A DNA stretch of 64,000 nt from JAKOVR01 sp031415655. Its GTDB lineage: Bacteria; Actinomycetota; Acidimicrobiia; Acidimicrobiales; Acidimicrobilacustridaceae. The position numbers and the translations under genes are program-made. Positions 60,385 to 64,000 of this stretch are shown here, one piece after another. Location of the stretch: positions 1 to 64,000 of the forward strand of contig JANOSD010000113.1 in the NCBI GenBank assembly GCA_031415655.1, written 5' to 3'. How positions within the stretch are numbered: position 1 is the first letter of the stretch; each line of letters opens with the position of its first letter. Under the pieces are notes generated by a model. The model saw only the letters and a list, made by a program, of their open reading frames with translations, made no database searches and had not been told where the DNA came from.

Positions 60385-61893
60385 ATGTTCGATGCACTGT
60401 CAGACCGTTTCGAGGGGATCTTCACCAAGCTGCGCGGCAAAGGCCGCCTGAGCGAGGAAGACGTCGACGAAGCCCTCAAGGAAATTCGACTGGCGCTCCT
60501 TGAAGCCGATGTCAACTTCAAGGTCGTCAAGAACTTCATTGCCCGGGTGAAGGAAGCCCTGGTGGGGGAGGACCTCAACCAGGCGCTGCGTCCCGACCAG
60601 CAGGTGATCAAAGCCGTTCACGACGAGCTGGTGAACACCCTCGGGGGTGAAACCCTCAAGATCACCTTCGCCGCCAAACCTCCCACCGTTATCCTCATGG
60701 CCGGTTTGCAGGGTTCGGGCAAAACCACCACCTCCGCCAAACTCGCCCGCTGGTTCAAGAGCCAAGGCCGCAACCCCATGCTGGTGGGCGCCGACCTCCA
60801 GCGTCCCGCCGCGGTGCAGCAGCTCCGCACCCTCGGGAACCAAGCGCAGGTGCCGGTCTTCAGTGAACCGAGCGATCCCGTTGCGGTGTGCGCGGCGGCG
60901 ATGGTCGAAGCCAAACGCCTTGGGCGAGATGTGGTGATCCTCGATACCGCTGGCCGTCTTGCCCTTGATGCCGAGCTCATGGAGCAGGTGCGCCAGATCA
61001 GTGAGGTCACCAAACCGCACTACACGTTCTTGGTGATCGACTCAATGACCGGACAGGACGCAGTCACCACGGCTGAGGCGTTCCACGAGACCCTGGCCCT
61101 CGACGCGGTGATCCTCACCAAGCTCGACGGCGATGCTCGTGGCGGTGCCGCGCTGTCAGTGAAAGAGGTCGTAGGTCGGCCCATCGCTTTCGTGTCCACC
61201 GGCGAGAAACTCAAAGACTTCGACCTTTTCCATCCGGACCGGCTCGCCGGCCGAATCCTTGGCATGGGCGACGTGCTCACCCTCATCGAGAAGGCCGAGG
61301 AGGTGTTCGAGAAAGACGAGGCTGAAGCCGCCGCCACCAAGCTCATGGAGGGGCACTTCACCCTGGAGGACTTCCTGGAGCAGATGCGCCAGGTGCGAAA
61401 GATGGGTCCGCTCAACAACCTCATGAAGATGATGCCGGGCATGCCCAAAGAAATGCGCGACGTCGAGATCGACGACCGCGAGATCGATGGCATCGAAGCG
61501 ATCATCTTGTCGATGACACCGGCGGAACGGAAACGGCCGGAACTGATTGATACGTCGCGACGCAATCGCATCGCCCTGGGTTGCGGAAAGGATGCCGCCG
61601 ATGTTGGCGCCCTCGTTACGCAGTTCGGCGAGATGCAAAAGATGATGAAACGTATGGGTGGTTTCGGGTCGAAGAAGGTGAAACCCCCCCGGCAGGGCAA
61701 GAGCGGCAAGGGGAAGAAGGGGCCGGGCGGTGGTCGTACCTCCGGCGGGCGTACCACCGTGAAGGGTCCCCGGATGCCCATGATTCCGGCCGATATTACC
61801 GCTGGTCTCCGGCTTCCTGGGCTCGAACAAGGCGGTGAAGCTGGCGTCGGCGGGCTTGGCGGGCTTGACGATCTCGATGGCTTTGGCCGCTGA
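60385..61893 (+). CDS. ffh: signal recognition particle protein Ffh
   Basis: Ffh (SRP54) binds signal sequences and 4.5S RNA and docks to FtsY. The 502-residue protein has the N domain, GTPase motifs GLQGSGKTTTSAKLA, DTAGRLALDAELMEQ and TKLDGDARGG, and a methionine-rich M domain (QMRQVRKMGPLNNLMKMMPGMP). A Gly/Lys-rich C-terminal extension beyond the M domain (residues about 435-500) is longer than in E. coli Ffh. Confidence 0.96.
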   Translation: MFDALSDRFEGIFTKLRGKGRLSEEDVDEALKEIRLALLEADVNFKVVKNFIARVKEALVGEDLNQALRPDQQVIKAVHDELVNTLGGETLKITFAAKPPTVILMAGLQGSGKTTTSAKLARWFKSQGRNPMLVGADLQRPAAVQQLRTLGNQAQVPVFSEPSDPVAVCAAAMVEAKRLGRDVVILDTAGRLALDAELMEQVRQISEVTKPHYTFLVIDSMTGQDAVTTAEAFHETLALDAVILTKLDGDARGGAALSVKEVVGRPIAFVSTGEKLKDFDLFHPDRLAGRILGMGDVLTLIEKAEEVFEKDEAEAAATKLMEGHFTLEDFLEQMRQVRKMGPLNNLMKMMPGMPKEMRDVEIDDREIDGIEAIILSMTPAERKRPELIDTSRRNRIALGCGKDAADVGALVTQFGEMQKMMKRMGGFGSKKVKPPRQGKSGKGKKGPGGGRTSGGRTTVKGPRMPMIPADITAGLRLPGLEQGGEAGVGGLGGLDDLDGFGR

Positions 61894-61900
61894 GCTTGCC

Positions 61901-61951
61901 CGGAAGGGTGTTTTCGCGGCAGGCTATCGGGTCCCTTCCGCCGGTCGGCGG
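61901..61951 (+). promoter_or_regulatory. overlapping hairpins between ffh and rpsP
   Basis: CGGAAGGG (61901-61908) can pair with CCCTTCCG (61933-61940), while the CCG at 61938-61940 can instead join CCGCCG-GT-CGGCGG (61938-61951). The two stems exclude each other. They may be a terminator/anti-terminator pair in the rpsP leader, but no T-run is present. Confidence 0.3.
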
Positions 61952-62050
61952 GGGTAGGCGTCGCTCAAAGTCGGCGCTCACGTCGAATGAACTACCGGTG
62001 CGCACCGAGCCCACCGGCCCATGGTCCCCAGTCGGGGCAAGGAGAACATC

Positions 62051-62329
62051 GTGGTCAAGCTCCGCCTGAAGCGGATGGGCAAGAAGAAGCAGCCCACCTA
62101 CCGAGTTGTCGCCGCTGATGCGCGGTCCCCCCGCGATGGTGCCTTCATCGAATCGATCGGTCACTACGACCCCCGCACCGATCCGTCCACCATCGTGATC
62201 GACAACGACAAGGCCGTTGGTTGGCTCTCGAAGGGTGCCCAGCCCACCGAAACCGTGCAACGTCTTCTCAAGATCACCGGTGCGTGGGAGCAGTTCGAGG
62301 CCACCAAGTCCAAGGCCAAGGCATCGTGA
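62051..62329 (+). CDS. rpsP: ribosomal protein bS16
   Basis: The 92-residue bS16 starts at GTG 62051 with AAGGAG six bases upstream and reads VVKLRLKRMGKKKQPTYRVV, the standard N terminus. GTGA overlap joins it to khpA. The rpsP-khpA-rimM-trmD order is typical. Confidence 0.96.
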   Translation: MVKLRLKRMGKKKQPTYRVVAADARSPRDGAFIESIGHYDPRTDPSTIVIDNDKAVGWLSKGAQPTETVQRLLKITGAWEQFEATKSKAKAS

Positions 62330-62748
62330 CCGAAGCCGACGCGGTTGCCAGCGAAGACGAACTCGTTGGTGAAGACGAGGGTGCGGGCGAAGACGAACTT
62401 GCTGACGGTGATGAGGGTGTCGATCCGAACGCCCTCGTTGCCAACTCCGGCTCCGGCTCCGGCTCCGACGATGACGATGATGACGATGACGACGATGGTC
62501 GGGTCAATCCCGACCGGTCTCGTGATGTCCTTGAGTTCCTCGTAAAGAGCCTGGTCGACGATCCGTCCGCGGTTGATGTCGAGGTTGACGATCGTGGCCG
62601 CAAGCCCACCCTGAACGTCTCGGTCGCGCAGGGCGACATGGGCCGCATCATCGGCCGGCGCGGCCACATCGCGCAGTCGATCCGTCGGGTCACACGGGCC
62701 GCCGCGGTCAAGGACGGCACCGAGATCAACATCGAGTTCCTCGACTGA
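62326..62748 (+). CDS. khpA: KH-domain RNA-binding protein KhpA with acidic N-terminal extension
   Basis: The GTG at 62326 gives 140 residues. The C-terminal 80 residues are a single KH domain with the GxxG loop in MGRIIGRRGHIAQSIRR, as in KhpA, which binds RNA together with KhpB. Before it is an acidic Asp/Glu/Gly region with a Gly-Ser and ten-Asp run (DNA repeats at about 62446-62496), not found in typical 75-80 residue KhpA. It lies between rpsP and rimM. Confidence 0.88.
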   Translation: MTEADAVASEDELVGEDEGAGEDELADGDEGVDPNALVANSGSGSGSDDDDDDDDDDGRVNPDRSRDVLEFLVKSLVDDPSAVDVEVDDRGRKPTLNVSVAQGDMGRIIGRRGHIAQSIRRVTRAAAVKDGTEINIEFLD

Positions 62749-62772
62749 TCTCCCCGACCGGGATCTATCTTC

Positions 62773-63309
62773 GTGGCTGAGCCACCCGTTCTTCTTGAGA
62801 TCGGGCGCATCGGACGCGCCCACGGGCTGCGGGGCGAACTGCTGGTGTCACTCACCACCAACGTCGATGATCGCCTTGTCCCCGGGCTTGTGCTTCAGGC
62901 CGGCGACCGAGAACTGGTGATCGACGCCGTACGTCCTCATCAAGGCAAATGGATCGTGCAGTTTGTTGGGGTTCCCGACCGCACCGCAGCGGAGGCGCTG
63001 GCCCATCGCCCGATCCTCGGTGTTCCCGTGCTCGACCCGAACGAGCTCTGGATCCACGAGTTGATCGGCAGCGAGTTGTTTGATGTTGACGGCCGCTCGT
63101 ACGGTCGGGTGGCCACGGTGCTCGACAATCCCGCCGCCGACATCCTCGAGCTCGAATCGGGGTTGCTCGTGCCATTGAACTTCGTGGTGGAATCGGGCGG
63201 GGGCCGCATCGTGGTCGATCCCCCCAAAGGACTGCTCGACCTCGATGAGGCGGTTGCGGTCCCTGGTGATGGCGCACCCGCTGGCGAGCCGTCAAACCCG
63301 TTGGCCTGA
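62773..63309 (+). CDS. rimM: 16S rRNA processing protein RimM
   Basis: RimM helps mature the 16S rRNA 3' end and the small subunit head. The 178-residue protein has the N-terminal GRIGRAHGLRGELLV block and the PRC-barrel C-terminal domain (LIGSELFDVDGRSYGRV, LLVPLNFVVE). The start is GTG. Its stop shares a base with the trmD ATG. Confidence 0.95.
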   Translation: MAEPPVLLEIGRIGRAHGLRGELLVSLTTNVDDRLVPGLVLQAGDRELVIDAVRPHQGKWIVQFVGVPDRTAAEALAHRPILGVPVLDPNELWIHELIGSELFDVDGRSYGRVATVLDNPAADILELESGLLVPLNFVVESGGGRIVVDPPKGLLDLDEAVAVPGDGAPAGEPSNPLA

Positions 63310-64000
63310 TGCGGATCGACGTCCTCACCATCTTTCCGGAGATGGTGACGACCTTCGCCGGGGAGAGCCTGCTGGGCAAGGCGCAGAGTCGGGGTTTGCT
63401 CGACGTTCGTGTGCACGACCTTCGCGCCGTCACCACGGACGCCCACCGCACCGTGGATGACGCCCCCTTCGGCGGAGGTGCGGGCATGGTGCTCGCACCG
63501 GGCCCGATTTTCGACACGGTGGACACGGTGGACCCTCCCCGGCCGCTGTTCTATCTCGGACCGGCGGGCCGTCGGTTCGACCAATCCGTCGCCCGAGAGT
63601 TGGCGGCGCTTGATGGTTTCTCGCTGCTCTGCGGACGGTACGAAGGGGTCGACGAGCGAGTGCGCACCCACCTCGTCGACGGTGAACTATCGATCGGCGA
63701 CTACGTGCTGTCCGGGGGTGAGGTAGCGGCCATGGTGGTACTCGAGGCCGTCGGCCGGCTCGTTCCTGGTGTCATGGGAAACGCCGCCTCGGCCGTCGAC
63801 GAGTCGTTTACCGATCACTTGCTTGAATACCCGCACTACACCCGACCAGCCGAGTTTCGGGGCCTTGTTGTGCCTGAGGTTCTGCGCTCGGGTGACCATG
63901 CTCGTGTGGGCCGCTGGCGCCACGCCGCAGCGTTGCGGCGAACCGGGGCTACCCGTCCCGACTTGATTGAGCATCGCGGCGGACTTACCGAAGCCGAGCG
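63309..64000 (+). CDS. trmD: tRNA m1G37 methyltransferase TrmD, cut by right edge
   Basis: The frame from ATG 63309 is open to the window end (about 230 residues seen). It has the TrmD signatures MRIDVLTIFPEM, DDAPFGGGAGMVL, LCGRYEGVDERV, SIGDYVLSGGE (the trefoil knot SAM site), and EYPHYTRPAEFRG. TrmD methylates G37 of tRNAs ending in G36 to prevent frameshifts. The stop codon lies outside the window. Confidence 0.95.
   Translation, partial: MRIDVLTIFPEMVTTFAGESLLGKAQSRGLLDVRVHDLRAVTTDAHRTVDDAPFGGGAGMVLAPGPIFDTVDTVDPPRPLFYLGPAGRRFDQSVARELAALDGFSLLCGRYEGVDERVRTHLVDGELSIGDYVLSGGEVAAMVVLEAVGRLVPGVMGNAASAVDESFTDHLLEYPHYTRPAEFRGLVVPEVLRSGDHARVGRWRHAAALRRTGATRPDLIEHRGGLTEAE

Noticed and set aside
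1..64000. tRNA, rRNA, insertion sequences and prophage
   Set aside because: I looked in the gaps for cloverleaf-like sequences and for transposase or integrase frames and found none that I could support.

Overview
The window is a gene-dense, high-GC chromosomal segment of an actinobacterium, most likely from the class Acidimicrobiia or a close relative. The reasons are the actinobacterial gene set and order (mraZ-rsmH-ftsL-ftsI-mur genes-ftsQ-ftsZ-pgeF-yggS-sepF-yggT-divIVA, and sepIVA-DUF177-rpmF-plsX-acpP-rnc-mutM-smc), a proteasome-activator (Bpa/PafE) homologue, frequent GTG starts and a TraR/DksA protein with a lysine-rich tail. I see no rRNA, tRNA, insertion sequence, prophage or CRISPR array. 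Taxonomy is inferred from gene content, not from a marker search.

Layout. 1-10363: the start of an unknown minus-strand gene at the left edge, an arylsulfatase, a minus-strand pair (polyprenol-phosphate mannosyltransferase and cupredoxin), a ROK sugar kinase, a small conserved-looking protein, an HNH endonuclease, an o-succinylbenzoate synthase-like enolase, a lipoate-ligase-like protein and a membrane/spermidine-synthase fusion. 10364-26429: the dcw cell-wall and division cluster, with a phased TGGGG repeat array and promoter before mraZ, a predicted structured RNA between mraZ and rsmH, tightly overlapping genes from rsmH to ftsQ, and a separate promoter before ftsZ. No murF lies between murE and mraY. 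26445-30541: pgeF, yggS, sepF, yggT and divIVA. 30658-38203: ileS (minus), then traR/dksA-like, lspA and rluD-type genes, a convergent Rrf2 regulator and an alkaline-phosphatase-superfamily protein. 38287-41061: proteasome activator, small membrane protein, GNAT acetyltransferase, rsmD and coaD. 41058-50885: sepIVA, DUF177/YceD, rpmF, plsX, acpP, rnc, mutM, a probable lipoprotein and smc. 50936-58001: moxR-DUF58-VWA operon (minus) diverging from a two-component system and an HtrA-type protease. 58158-64000: terminator, ftsY, BON-domain protein, ffh, rpsP, khpA, rimM and trmD (cut by the right edge).

How it fits together. Most genes serve envelope growth and division (peptidoglycan precursors, FtsZ ring, SepF/DivIVA/SepIVA scaffolds), protein targeting (FtsY, Ffh, LspA), ribosome and tRNA maturation, and membrane lipid synthesis (PlsX, AcpP). 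The notable features are regulatory and structural: candidate MraZ boxes, a candidate mraW-type leader RNA, and many short in-frame tandem repeats in the disordered parts of otherwise conserved proteins.
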